A stretch of DNA of 64,000 bases from Mayfieldus profundus (GCA_038040325.1 JBBPIM010000001.1:66650-130649); one strand, 5' to 3'; positions 24,444 to 34,583 are shown, counted from the first letter of the stretch. Numbers and translations are program-made. Notes: a model not told the origin generated them from the letters alone.

Positions 24444-25247
24444 GTGGCCCTCCCGGTGCCGAGCGAGTCTTCGACTGCGGTGGTCACCGGCGCCTCGGCC
24501 GGAATCGGCGAGGCGATCGCCCGCGAGCTGGCCGCGCGCGGCCAGAACCTGACTCTGGCGGCACGGCGCGAGGAGCGGCTGACCGAGCTGGCCGCGGAGC
24601 TTCACGACCAGCATGGAGTCAGGGTGGGGATCGTCGCCTGCGATCTCGGCGAGGCCTCGGCGCGCGACCGCCTGGCGGCGCAGATCGCCGACCTCGGCTT
24701 CGAGGTCGAGGTGCTTGTCAACAACGCCGGCTTCGGCTACGTGGGCGACTTTGTCGACGGCGATCGCGGGCGCCAGGTGGAAATGGTTCGGCTCAACTGC
24801 GAGGCGGTCGTCGACCTCACCGCCCGCTACCTGCCGGCAATGGTGCAGCGGGGGCGCGGCAACGTCATCAACATCGCCTCCACCGGTGCTTTCCAGCCGA
24901 TGCCGAAGAGCGCCACCTATGGCGCCACCAAGGCGTTCGTGCTGAGCCACAGCGAGGCCGTGCATCATGAGCTGCGCGGCACGGGTGTCACGCTGACAGC
25001 GGTCTGTCCCGGGCCCGTGCGCACCGAGTTCGTCGAAGCCGCCGACATCAAGGGAGCCGACAGCGCGCCTGGATTCGTGTGGATGTCAGCGGAAGACATC
25101 GCGAAGGAGACGGTGGACGCCGCAGAGGCGGGGAAGCGGGCGATCGTGCCCGGGATGCTCAACTACGCGGGAATGCTTCTCGGCCGCCATTCGCCACGCG
25201 TTCTCACGCTGCCCTTCGCCGAGCGGTTTTGGAGTCAGGTCGAGTAG
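24444..25247 (+). CDS. Classical short-chain dehydrogenase/reductase
   Basis: 267 residues, GTG start with AGGAGG 4 nt upstream. Cofactor motif TGASAGIGEAIARELAARG, an Arg after the glycine loop (AARREERL) suggesting NADP preference, NNAGFGYVGDF, catalytic Ser in NIASTGAFQPMPKS and Tyr/Lys in YGATKAF. The layout resembles actinobacterial DltE/YqjQ-like SDRs; substrate unknown. Its last 19 bp overlap the proposed start of the alpha/beta hydrolase. Confidence 0.9.
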   Translation: MALPVPSESSTAVVTGASAGIGEAIARELAARGQNLTLAARREERLTELAAELHDQHGVRVGIVACDLGEASARDRLAAQIADLGFEVEVLVNNAGFGYVGDFVDGDRGRQVEMVRLNCEAVVDLTARYLPAMVQRGRGNVINIASTGAFQPMPKSATYGATKAFVLSHSEAVHHELRGTGVTLTAVCPGPVRTEFVEAADIKGADSAPGFVWMSAEDIAKETVDAAEAGKRAIVPGMLNYAGMLLGRHSPRVLTLPFAERFWSQVE

Positions 25248-26038
25248 GGCGCACGCTCCTCGCCGGTGGGATCGAGCTGAGCTGGTGGGAGCAGGGCCAG
25301 GGCCCAACTGTCCTCTGCCTGCACGAAACCGCGGCAAGCGGCGAGATCTGGCGACCGCTCGCCGATGCCCTGGACGGCGAAGCGCGCACGGTCGCCCCTG
25401 ATCGCCGCGGCTGGGGTGCCTCCGGGGCTCCCGAGCAGTACTCGGCGACAACGATCGCCGAGCAGGCCGAGGACGCCGTGGCTCTGCTCGACGAGCTCGA
25501 TGCCGCACCGGCGCTGGCCTGCGGGGCGGGCCTCGGTGCGGTGGCCGCACTCGACCTGTTGCTGCGGAGGGCCGACCTGATTCGGGCTGGGGTCCTGGTC
25601 GAGCCGCCGCTGCTGGCCTTCGTCCCCGAGGCCACCGAGGGGCTGTCGGCGGACCTCGCGTCGGTCTCCAAGGCAGTTGCCGCGGGTGGGCCCGCCGCGG
25701 CCCTCGATCTGTACCTCGCCGGGGGCCTCCCGTATGCGGGCGCGGGCGCGAGCCGCATTCCCGAGCCGGTCGCCGCCTCGGCCCGCGAGCACCCGCTCAG
25801 CCTCTTCGCCGAGCTTCCGGCGGTGCCCGCCTGGTCTCTTCATCCCTCGCGGATGCACCGACTCCAGGCGCCGTCGCGGATCGTGATCGCGGCGGGCACC
25901 CCGCCGCCGCTGCGGGCGGCTGCGGAGCAGCTCGCCACGCACCTGGGCGGCTCGGAGATCGTGCGCCTGGGTGGGGAAGGGCTGCCGCACGTGGACGCCG
26001 CGGTGGAGCTGGCGGCAGCGGTGAGGGCGTTGCTCTGA
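25229..26038 (+). CDS. Alpha/beta hydrolase
   Basis: 269 residues from TTG 25229. The chain begins RTLLAGGIELSWWEQGQGPTVLCLHE (strands 1-3 and oxyanion region), and continues with DRRGWGASGAP typical of the fold. The nucleophile elbow expected as GxSxG reads ACGAGLGAVAAL, so the Ser position is Ala: serine-hydrolase activity is doubtful. A terminal His (GLPHVDA) is present. It may be a non-hydrolytic member. The start is uncertain as no strong ribosome site is seen. Confidence 0.75.
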   Translation: MESGRVGRTLLAGGIELSWWEQGQGPTVLCLHETAASGEIWRPLADALDGEARTVAPDRRGWGASGAPEQYSATTIAEQAEDAVALLDELDAAPALACGAGLGAVAALDLLLRRADLIRAGVLVEPPLLAFVPEATEGLSADLASVSKAVAAGGPAAALDLYLAGGLPYAGAGASRIPEPVAASAREHPLSLFAELPAVPAWSLHPSRMHRLQAPSRIVIAAGTPPPLRAAAEQLATHLGGSEIVRLGGEGLPHVDAAVELAAAVRALL

Positions 26039-26045
26039 GCGCCGC

Positions 26046-26690
26046 TCAGAGCGGCTTCAGCGCCAGCTCGAGCACGCCGCCGCGACCGGTCAGCGCGCCG
26101 CCCGCCTCGAGCGGGACCGTGACGATCAGCACCGGAAGCGAAACGACGACGCTGACGAAGCGGTCGATCGCCCGCTGCCATCGCGCCGCGGCGGGGGTGG
26201 CGGCGGCCCCGCCGAGGGCCCCGATCAGGATGTTGCGACCGAAGGTGAACCCGTTGGCCAGCGTCCCGCACATCCCCAGCAGGCTCGCCCCCGCCAGCCA
26301 CCGCGCCCGCTCGACCTCCTGGTCACGCAGGGCGACGAGCCGGCGCACCGCCTCGGGTGTGAAGAGATATCGCGTGTCCGGCTCCAGCAGCGCCCATCCC
26401 TTGCCGCCGATCCAGGCCTGGAGGCTGGAGCGGTTGGCGATGCGCAGGCGCGGCGAGCCCCCGCCGGGTACCCGCAGCCGGTCGAGCTCGCGCAGGGCGT
26501 GCTCGGGGTCGCCCGGCTCACCGGCGACACCCAGCCCGCAGCTTTCGCAGCGGCGAACCGGCGCCGGGGGCTCGACCGGAGCGGTGGCCCATCCGAACAG
26601 CGGCTCGCCGCAGGCCGGGCAGGGCGGGTTCTCGGGTCCGAGCCCGGCCTCCAGCGGCACGGGCCGGGGTTGGGACTGAGCCGGGCTCAA
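26046..26690 (-). CDS. Zinc-ribbon membrane protein of unknown function
   Basis: 214 residues from TTG 26690, which overlaps the stop of the upstream gene as TTGA; GTG 26660 is the alternative. CPACGEPLFGW and CESCGLGV form a two-knuckle zinc ribbon (about residues 22-55). Then a soluble region (LRELDRLRVPGGG...LLEPDTRYLFTPEAVRRL) and two hydrophobic helices (LAGASLLGMCGTLANGF and FVSVVVSLPVLIVTVPLEAGG). The plan suggests a membrane-bound sensor or adaptor. No family recognised. Confidence 0.65.
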   Translation of the reverse strand: MSPAQSQPRPVPLEAGLGPENPPCPACGEPLFGWATAPVEPPAPVRRCESCGLGVAGEPGDPEHALRELDRLRVPGGGSPRLRIANRSSLQAWIGGKGWALLEPDTRYLFTPEAVRRLVALRDQEVERARWLAGASLLGMCGTLANGFTFGRNILIGALGGAAATPAAARWQRAIDRFVSVVVSLPVLIVTVPLEAGGALTGRGGVLELALKPL

Positions 26691-27826
26691 CGCGTGGCGG
26701 CGGCCTGTGCCGGCTCGGGAAGGGCGCCGACCTCGTAATCGACGCCGAAGCCGGCCAGCGCATCGAGGAACGATGCCGCGTCGAATGCCTGCGCCGGCGC
26801 CAGGGCTCCGGAGCGGTCGAAGGAGGGCTCGGCGGCGAGCACGGCCCCGTGGACCGTCGTCACGGCCGTGAGGCCGTAGGGGTCGGGACCGGTGACGGTG
26901 CCGCGGCGGGTGCGCCCGCCCACTTGGGCCTCGCAGACGATCATCCAGCGGGTCTTGGCGCGGTCCGCTTCGCTGGGACCCTCCGGCAGGCGTCTGATCG
27001 CCGCTTCGGCTGCCTTGCGCAGAGGGGTCCGCATCGCCAATCCGAGCGAGGGGATCCCCAGCGGCAGCAGGGGCGCGAGTCGCCGTGGCGCCACGGCGGA
27101 GGCGCTGAGCAGCATTCGCACGTTGCGGGTGTCGACGTGGCGCGGAACCGTGATCGGCTCGCCGGCCGGGTAGCGCACCATCCGCTGCTCCCCAACCGGC
27201 GAGGGGAAGCGGAACGTGCCCCGGTTCACCTTCTGCGAGCCGGGCTGCAGCCGACCGTCCCGGTACTCGTGGTCGCCGCCCTTGAGGATCTCCAGAGCCG
27301 AGAGTGCTGTACCGCGAGTCGCCCCGAATCCACGCACCCAGTACGCGAGGGTCGCTTCGTCGAGCGGGCCCATGTCCTCGGCGGTGAGGTGGGCGATCAG
27401 GTCGCCGGGCATGTAGTCGAAGCCCATCGCCGTGACCAGCGCCGCTCCGCTGTGGGCCGCGCGAGTTGCATAGCGATCGAAGACCAGCTGCATGAACGGC
27501 TGCTCGCCGGTCGTGTCTATGTAATGGGTGCCGGTATCCGCAGCGGCCTCGAGCACCGGCTCGCCGTGCAGGGTGAACGGCCCCGCGCAGGCGATCACCG
27601 CTGCGCACGGCTCGAGCAGCCCCCGCAGAGCCGACGGGTCGTCCACCGAGGCCACCCGGGTCGGCACCCCGCCCAACTCCGTCGACAGGGCCTCGAGCTT
27701 CTGGGCGTTGCGGCCCGAGATCACGAAGTTCGCCTCACGCCGCAGCAGCTCGCGGGCGACCAGCTTGCCGGTGAACCCTGTGGCGCCGTAAACGGCGATC
27801 GGGGCGGTCTGAGGCGGTGCAGCCAT
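26687..27826 (-). CDS. Saccharopine dehydrogenase-like NAD(P)-binding protein (trans-acting enoyl reductase family)
   Basis: 379 residues, ATG start. GATGFTGKLVARELLRR is the dinucleotide loop, followed by ISGRNAQKLEAL and CAGPFTLHGEPVLEAAADTGTHYIDTTGE, diagnostic of the family that includes mycobacterial Rv2449c and the trans-acting enoyl reductase Rv2953. It is probably a reductase of a lipid or polyketide intermediate, though many members are uncharacterised. It is coupled to the zinc-ribbon gene by TTGA and divergent from the CBS protein. Confidence 0.85.
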   Translation of the reverse strand: MAAPPQTAPIAVYGATGFTGKLVARELLRREANFVISGRNAQKLEALSTELGGVPTRVASVDDPSALRGLLEPCAAVIACAGPFTLHGEPVLEAAADTGTHYIDTTGEQPFMQLVFDRYATRAAHSGAALVTAMGFDYMPGDLIAHLTAEDMGPLDEATLAYWVRGFGATRGTALSALEILKGGDHEYRDGRLQPGSQKVNRGTFRFPSPVGEQRMVRYPAGEPITVPRHVDTRNVRMLLSASAVAPRRLAPLLPLGIPSLGLAMRTPLRKAAEAAIRRLPEGPSEADRAKTRWMIVCEAQVGGRTRRGTVTGPDPYGLTAVTTVHGAVLAAEPSFDRSGALAPAQAFDAASFLDALAGFGVDYEVGALPEPAQAAATR

Positions 27827-27834
27827 CGGCCGGG

Positions 27835-27840
27835 ATCCTA
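27835..27840 (-). promoter_or_regulatory. -10 box TAGGAT, near-leaderless
   Basis: Minus-strand TAGGAT ends 8 nt before the ATG at 27826. Confidence 0.45.
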
Positions 27841-27852
27841 GTCCCCAAGCGA

Positions 27853-27858
27853 TAGGTT
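27853..27858 (+). promoter_or_regulatory. -10 box TAGGTT, leaderless-type promoter
   Basis: TAGGTT ends 6 nt before GTG 27865. Together with the minus-strand box at 27835-27840 it gives two start-proximal promoters within a 38-bp divergent gap. Confidence 0.5.
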
Positions 27859-27864
27859 TAGCCC

Positions 27865-28311
27865 GTGCAGCTGCGCGAGATCATGACCACCGGCGTGATC
27901 ACCGCCCCGCCCGACGCGGGTGCCGCCCAGGTCGCGCAGGAGATGCGCGACCGCAACGTCGGCTCGGTGGTGATCGTCGACCCGCAGGGCTCGCCGGTTG
28001 CGATGGTGACCGACCGCGACCTCGCGGTGCGGGTGCTGGCCGATGGGGCAGACCCCGATGGTGCGGTCGGCGATCACGTCTCGCGGCCGCTCGTAACCGG
28101 GGAGCCCGAGATGGAGTTGGAGGAGGCCGCGGCACTGATGGTCCAGCACCGCATCCGGCGGCTGCCGGTTGTGGCGGGCGACGAGCTGACCGGGATCGTC
28201 ACGCTCGACGACATCGCTGTCCGCACCGGAAACCTCGACGTCGCGCAGCGGATGACCCAGGAGGTCATCGAGGGCGCGCTGCCGCAATTCTTCTTCCACG
28301 AGCGGGGCTGA
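27865..28311 (+). CDS. CBS-domain pair protein
   Basis: 148 residues, GTG start. Two CBS motifs: REIMTTGVITAPPDAGAAQVAQEM...VVIVDPQGSPVAMVTDRDLAVRV and PEMELEEAAALMVQHRIRRLPVVAGDELTGIVTLDDIAV. Such stand-alone pairs bind adenine nucleotides and sense energy or redox state. No effector domain. The stop shares a base with the start of the next small gene (TGATG). Confidence 0.92.
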   Translation: MQLREIMTTGVITAPPDAGAAQVAQEMRDRNVGSVVIVDPQGSPVAMVTDRDLAVRVLADGADPDGAVGDHVSRPLVTGEPEMELEEAAALMVQHRIRRLPVVAGDELTGIVTLDDIAVRTGNLDVAQRMTQEVIEGALPQFFFHERG

Positions 28312-28553
28312 TGGGAGCGGACGGCAACTCGACGCCGCAGCCGCGGCCGCGCGCGAGCCTTACCCCGGCGCAGCAGCGCACCCGGGAGCGCTTCGAGGCG
28401 CTGATCGGGGTGGCGGCGCCGTTCCTCGACCTGGTCCTCGCGGTTGGGGACCGGATCTCGCGCGCCGCCGAGCCCGAGGACTTCGAGTACTACCCGGTGC
28501 GGGCCGGGGAGCTGCCGCCCGAGAAGAGCGAGACGGCCGAGCGCGGCGAATAG
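28311..28553 (+). CDS. Small protein of unknown function
   Basis: 80 residues, ATG overlapping the upstream stop. A Pro/Arg-rich N-terminus, one moderately hydrophobic helix (FEALIGVAAPFLDLVLAVGDRIS) and an acidic C-terminus with DFEYYPVRAGELPPEKSE. The tight coupling to the CBS gene is the main reason to accept it. Confidence 0.55.
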   Translation: MGADGNSTPQPRPRASLTPAQQRTRERFEALIGVAAPFLDLVLAVGDRISRAAEPEDFEYYPVRAGELPPEKSETAERGE

Positions 28554-28564
28554 GGCCCGGCGGG

Positions 28565-29458
28565 TTGAACAAGGCCGAGATCATCGACCGGGAGCGTCGC
28601 TGGGCTGGGCCCGCGGCGGCGGCGACGATGCTCGCCGTCGTGCTGTTCGCGGCCTCGACGATTATTTCCTCGCAAGGCTTCGGGTCTAGCGGGGACGCCG
28701 AGTTGCTCCGCGAGATCGACGATGACCCGGGGACGCTTCTGCTCACCTTCGTCCTTCGCGCCGCGGCTGTACTTCTGCTCGCTGTCCCAACTCTTTATCT
28801 GTTTAAGGCCTCACAGGCTCGCAGCGACCGGGTCCGCGGCCAGCTGGTCGGCGTTGTCGTGGCAGGCCCAGCTTTCCTCGCGGTCAGCGCGGTACTGACG
28901 GGAATCGCATTGCACGAGGTTGCTCCGGACTTCGTCGCAAAGGGCGTAATGGGCAACGGTGAACACGCCGACGATGTGGCCAGAAACATCATCGAGGACG
29001 CCTCGGTACAGGGCCTCGCGCTGGGCTTTGGGTTCGCGGGCGGCATCGGGTTCGCCGTCGCTGTGGCCTACTCGGCACTCAATGCGGTACGAACCGGGCT
29101 CCTGCCTCGCTTCTGGGGCACTCTTGGCATGGCGCTTGGGGTCGTTTCCCTGCTGCCCAACTTCTTTCTCTTTCTACTGCTCTGGTTCGTCTACCTCGGA
29201 CTGATATTTGCCGGGTGGTTCCCAGGAGGTCGCCCTCCCGCCTGGGCGGCGGGCGAAGCGATCCCCTGGCCCGCCCCCGGGGAGGAGCCAACTGAAGCCG
29301 AGCAGGGTGAAGCCCACCCGGCCGCGCCCGGAAGCGAAGCGGAGGACGCGGCCGGCAATGGTTCGCCCGAGCGAGGCGCGAGTCAGGATCTGGCTTCTCG
29401 AGCGCCGAGCGAGGGCATAAGGTCGGGCTCAAGGCGCAAGCGCAAGCGCAGGCGCTGA
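28565..29458 (+). CDS. Polytopic membrane protein with charged C-terminal tail
   Basis: 297 residues, TTG start. About five or six membrane helices between residues 15 and 225 (AAAATMLAVVLFAASTI, LLLTFVLRAAAVLLLAVPTLYLF, VGVVVAGPAFLAVSAVL, GFGFAGGIGFAVAVAYSA, FLFLLLWFVYLGLIF), then an acidic Glu/Pro linker and a strongly basic end (SRRKRKRRR). The codon use of the middle is visibly more AT-rich than its neighbours. It may belong near DUF4386-type proteins, but I cannot confirm that. Confidence 0.7.
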   Translation: MNKAEIIDRERRWAGPAAAATMLAVVLFAASTIISSQGFGSSGDAELLREIDDDPGTLLLTFVLRAAAVLLLAVPTLYLFKASQARSDRVRGQLVGVVVAGPAFLAVSAVLTGIALHEVAPDFVAKGVMGNGEHADDVARNIIEDASVQGLALGFGFAGGIGFAVAVAYSALNAVRTGLLPRFWGTLGMALGVVSLLPNFFLFLLLWFVYLGLIFAGWFPGGRPPAWAAGEAIPWPAPGEEPTEAEQGEAHPAAPGSEAEDAAGNGSPERGASQDLASRAPSEGIRSGSRRKRKRRR

Positions 29459-29464
29459 GCGCCG

Positions 29465-31429
<1,965 letters not shown>

Positions 31430-31456
31430 CTCACCTCTCCTCGGTCGCCTGCACCA

Positions 31457-31462
31457 ATCCTA
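31457..31462 (-). promoter_or_regulatory. -10 box TAGGAT for acs
   Basis: Minus-strand TAGGAT lies 27 nt before the acs ATG, leaving room for a short leader with the AGGAGAGG ribosome site; in contrast to the leaderless boxes elsewhere. Confidence 0.4.
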
Positions 31463-31483
31463 TGCGTGGCTCACTGCCCCAGC

Positions 31484-31489
31484 TATTCT
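31484..31489 (+). promoter_or_regulatory. -10 box TATTCT for the PfpI gene
   Basis: TATTCT is 34 nt before ATG 31524, with AAAGGAG in the leader as ribosome site. Confidence 0.4.
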
Positions 31490-31523
31490 GCTCGCCGGGG
31501 ACTACTCGAAAGGAGCCATCCGG

Positions 31524-32081
31524 ATGAGTGAGCAGGACAGCGGGCCCCTGCGCGGCAAGACCGCCGCCGTGCTGATCGGTCCCTCGTTCGAAGACAGCGA
31601 GGCGACCTACCCCTATTACCGGCTGCAGGAAGCAGGCGCCGAGGTCGTGATCGGGGGCCTGAAGGCGGGCGAGACGGTCGAGGGCAAGCACGGCCAGCCG
31701 CTGGAAACCGACCGCGCGGCGTCAGACCTCAGCGCCGACGATCTCGACGTTCTGGTGATCGCCGGCGGCATGGGCCCCGACAAGCTGCGCGCCGACCAGG
31801 GCGTCCTGGACCTGGTGCGCGGCATGGACGCGGCCGGCAAGCCGATCGCCTTCATCTGCCACGCCGGCTGGGTTCCGGCCTCAGCCGGGATCGTCGAGGG
31901 CCGCCGGGTCACGTCCTATCCCAGCATCGCCGACGACATGCGAAACGCGGGCGCCGAGTGGGAGGACGCAGAGGTAGTGGTAGATGGCAACCTGATCTCC
32001 TCGCGGCGCCCCGCCGACCTGCCTGCCTTCATGCGCGAGCTGATCGGCGTCGCCGCGCCCGCCTCGGAGGCGGTCGCCTAG
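31524..32081 (+). CDS. DJ-1/PfpI-family protein
   Basis: 185 residues from ATG 31524 (ribosome site AAAGGAG). Motifs: AAVLIGPSFEDSEATYPYYRLQEAG, VLVIAGGMGPDKLR and the nucleophile elbow AFICHAGWV, where Cys is the reactive residue and the preceding His-Ala-Gly pattern is that of PfpI proteases, glyoxalases and deglycase-like stress proteins. The role is protein or aldehyde stress defence by family. The last 200 bp are overlapped by the antisense end of the cupredoxin reading frame. Confidence 0.92.
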   Translation: MSEQDSGPLRGKTAAVLIGPSFEDSEATYPYYRLQEAGAEVVIGGLKAGETVEGKHGQPLETDRAASDLSADDLDVLVIAGGMGPDKLRADQGVLDLVRGMDAAGKPIAFICHAGWVPASAGIVEGRRVTSYPSIADDMRNAGAEWEDAEVVVDGNLISSRRPADLPAFMRELIGVAAPASEAVA

Positions 32082-32840
32082 CCGCCACCGGCGGCGCGGC
32101 AGCCCGGAAAGCGACACCATCCTCAGCGCCAGGCCCAGCTCGAGCAGCACGATCCCGTAGAGCGCCAGCAGCAGCGAATCCGACCCGGTCGCCGGCAGCG
32201 AGCGGCTGCCGCCGCCACCGTCGGATGACCCCGCGGACTCGGAGCCGCCCACGGCGGTTGCCGCCTTGTCCGCTTTCGCCTCGGAGCTGCCGCCATCGGT
32301 GGGGTCGCCCGACCCGCTCTTGCTGTCGGAATCGGTCGTCTTGTTCCCCGAAGCGGACCTGCCGGCGACCGCGACCGTGCCCTCCATGTTCGGGTGCAGC
32401 GTGCAGATGTAGGAGAAGTTCCCGGCCTGGCCGAAGGTGTGCGAGTAGGTGTCGCCCTGCTTCAGCACCCCGGAGTCGAGCCCGTCCCCAGTCACCGTGT
32501 GGCCCTCGTCCACCTTGCCGTTGTTGGTCCAGGTGACCTTGTCGCCGACGTCCACCTCGAGCCTGCCAGGGGCGAAGAAATAGTCGCCTATCGAAATCGC
32601 GCGCGAGGCCGACGCACTGGCGCGGGGTGCCGTGGCGGTTGCGACCGTCGCCGCCTCTGGGGCCACGGGGCTGGCCGAATCCTGCGCGGATGTCACGGCC
32701 GGCTCGACCGGGGGCTGGGGCTGCCCAGACTGCTCGGCCCCCTTGGCCTCGTCATCGGTCTCCTGCGCCCTGATGATCGGCGGCGCCGCCAGCGATGCCG
32801 CAAGCACAGCGAGCATTGCGAGGAGTCGGGTGGTCCTCAC
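31881..32840 (-). CDS. Exported cupredoxin-like protein with LPXTG-type sorting signal
   Basis: 319 residues, GTG start. Signal peptide 1-25, a Pro/Ala/Ser linker, then a plastocyanin-like domain (about 82-160) with copper ligands His114, Cys146, His149 and Met152 in YICTLHPNME. A Gly/Ser spacer leads to LPATG (215-219), a hydrophobic helix and RRRWR (249-253), a complete sortase signal. The frame then runs 66 more residues antisense to the PfpI gene. A TAG one base out of frame sits at 32078-32080, where sorting-signal proteins normally end, so the tail may be a frameshift product. Likely a cell-wall electron carrier or copper binder. Confidence 0.8.
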   Translation of the reverse strand: MRTTRLLAMLAVLAASLAAPPIIRAQETDDEAKGAEQSGQPQPPVEPAVTSAQDSASPVAPEAATVATATAPRASASASRAISIGDYFFAPGRLEVDVGDKVTWTNNGKVDEGHTVTGDGLDSGVLKQGDTYSHTFGQAGNFSYICTLHPNMEGTVAVAGRSASGNKTTDSDSKSGSGDPTDGGSSEAKADKAATAVGGSESAGSSDGGGGSRSLPATGSDSLLLALYGIVLLELGLALRMVSLSGLPRRRWRLGDRLRGGRGDADQLAHEGRQVGGAPRGDQVAIYHYLCVLPLGARVSHVVGDAGIGRDPAALDDPG

Positions 32841-32892
32841 ACGGTGATCGTAGTGGGCCGGGGGTTCGAAGGCCAGGTCCGGGCGGCGGATC

Positions 32893-34527
32893 TCAGCCGA
32901 GCCCGCTCAGGCCGGGCGGTGCGTCGGCGTGCTTGCCGGCCCGCTTGGCGTGCAGCCGCTTGCGGTGCGTGCGGATCTCGCTCAGCACCCGCTCCAGTCG
33001 TGGCTCGCGCGACAGGTCCACATGGCTCATCGTCTCGGCGACCGCCGGGTGGATGGCGGCGATGCGCTCGTACATCGCCTGCGCGACGGCGCGGTAGGTG
33101 GGGTGGCCCTCGCGCCCGGAGCGCAGCTCGATCAGGTGCATCGCCTCGCGGGCGTTGAGGTCGAGCACGTAGCGAATCCGGTAGCCGAGGCAGAGCGCGT
33201 AAGGGGCGAGGTCGGGCATCCCTTGCTCGGTGAGCCGCTCGAACTCGGCCCGCGACAGCTCCAGCGCCCGATCGTACTCGCCGCCGACGCCGGCCTCTTG
33301 GACCTCCTCGGGGATTCCCGCGCCGAGGTCGGGGGTGAGCCTCTGCCACTGGCAGGTCAGCATGCGATGGCGCTGCAGGTCGCGGAAGCCGCCATAGTCG
33401 GAGACGATCTCGAAGCGGTAGCGCACCGCCTCGAAGCCGCGGCCGGGGCGGTGGCGCCGGTTGCGCCGCTCCCCGACCACGTCGGACAGGAGCCTGGCGC
33501 GATCTTCCGTCTCCAGCACGTCGAGCCGGGCGCGGATCTCGGTCTCGGAGGCCGACGACGCCTCGAACAGGCAGGCGGCCAGCAGGTCCTCCTCGGAGCC
33601 GTCCACGTGAATCAGCTCCACGGAGGGAGCGTCGCCCTCCATTCGGCGGTCCAGGCCCAAACGCGAGGCCCAGCGCTCGGTGGCATCTCGGCGAGCCTCG
33701 AGATACGAGATCCACTCCCCGCCCCGGTCGGGCCGGTCGACCCGGGCGACGAAGCTCGGCATCACCTTCTGCAGCTCGGTCAGCAGCATCGAGCCGAATT
33801 CGCGCGCCTCGGGAAGCGGCGAGGCCATCAGCCTCAGCAGCAGCTGCTCGTAGGCCTGCCCCGAGGCGAAGATTCCGACGTGGCTCAGGGTCGCGGCCGG
33901 GAGCAGCCCGCGCAGCAGGTCGAGCGCCTTGGCGCGGATCGAGCGCCGCCAGGCCGCCTCGGGCTCGTCCGCGCGGGGCCAGCGCTCGGCGGCCCAGGCT
34001 TCGACCTTCTTCAGGCTGCGTGAATAGATCGTGAAGATCTCGTCCATCGTCGCCGCGAAGGGAGCCCCGAGCCCGTCGTCGCGGTAGTAGCGGAAACCCC
34101 CGCCGGCCTCGTCGAGGGGCTGGTCGTAGGGGATGTAGCGCGTGGACTGTTCGAGGTAGGCCGCGAGCCGGCCGCGCTGAAGCAGCTTGGTGAGGATGTT
34201 CGAGACCCACTCGCAGGCGATGTGTGCACCCCCGACCTGGGCGATCGAGTCGTCGCCGTAGCCGAGGAAGACGCGCTCGTAGAGCCCGGCGGCGCGCTCG
34301 CCCTCCTCACCGTCGAAGGGCCGGCTGCCCCGCGGGACGTCCTCGGCGAACTCCTCGAGGTAGAGGCGGCGGACGGTGCCGGCGTAGCGGGAGTAGCGGG
34401 CGAAAAGCGCTCCCTTCACGGTCTCCGGCAGGTTGACCAGCGCGAACACGGGTCGGTCGAGGTTGGTGAAGTGGGGGGCGAGCAGAGCTCGCTCCTCCTC
34501 GGTGAACGATTCGACCGGGTAGCGCAC
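32893..34527 (-). CDS. Two-domain ThyX-like protein (FAD-dependent thymidylate synthase family)
   Basis: 544 residues, GTG start, about twice the length of ThyX. The first half has GDDSIAQVGGAHIACEWVS and the segment LEQSTRYIPYD, matching the ExSxRY part of the ThyX signature; the second half has RDLQRHRMLTCQWQRL, matching its RHR part. Neither half has the whole RHRx7S motif, so the family's flavin/dUMP site would be composite. Long relatives occur in several phyla; thymidylate synthesis is not proven for them. A TAGGAT box 9 nt upstream supports the start. Confidence 0.8.
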   Translation of the reverse strand: MRYPVESFTEEERALLAPHFTNLDRPVFALVNLPETVKGALFARYSRYAGTVRRLYLEEFAEDVPRGSRPFDGEEGERAAGLYERVFLGYGDDSIAQVGGAHIACEWVSNILTKLLQRGRLAAYLEQSTRYIPYDQPLDEAGGGFRYYRDDGLGAPFAATMDEIFTIYSRSLKKVEAWAAERWPRADEPEAAWRRSIRAKALDLLRGLLPAATLSHVGIFASGQAYEQLLLRLMASPLPEAREFGSMLLTELQKVMPSFVARVDRPDRGGEWISYLEARRDATERWASRLGLDRRMEGDAPSVELIHVDGSEEDLLAACLFEASSASETEIRARLDVLETEDRARLLSDVVGERRNRRHRPGRGFEAVRYRFEIVSDYGGFRDLQRHRMLTCQWQRLTPDLGAGIPEEVQEAGVGGEYDRALELSRAEFERLTEQGMPDLAPYALCLGYRIRYVLDLNAREAMHLIELRSGREGHPTYRAVAQAMYERIAAIHPAVAETMSHVDLSREPRLERVLSEIRTHRKRLHAKRAGKHADAPPGLSGLG

Positions 34528-34536
34528 GGGGAACTG

Positions 34537-34542
34537 ATCCTA
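34537..34542 (-). promoter_or_regulatory. -10 box TAGGAT, near-leaderless
   Basis: Minus-strand TAGGAT ends 9 nt before GTG 34527 of the ThyX-like gene. Confidence 0.45.
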
Positions 34543-34559
34543 TGGATGGATGAGGCGGA

Positions 34560-34565
34560 TATTCT
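34560..34565 (+). promoter_or_regulatory. -10 box TATTCT for the diguanylate cyclase gene
   Basis: TATTCT is 18 nt upstream of TTG 34584, with GAGGGG (34574-34579) as the ribosome site in a very short leader. Confidence 0.4.
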
Positions 34566-34583
34566 GATTCGCCGAGGGGCAAC

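Noticed and set aside
26046..27608. Long open frame antisense to the saccharopine dehydrogenase-like gene
   Set aside because: High G+C gives long shadow frames; only the part below 26690 has plausible protein character (zinc ribbon and helices).
32850..32885. Possible tRNA fragment because of GGGGGTTCGAAGGC
   Set aside because: Only a T-loop-like string; no acceptor, D or anticodon arms can be formed around it.
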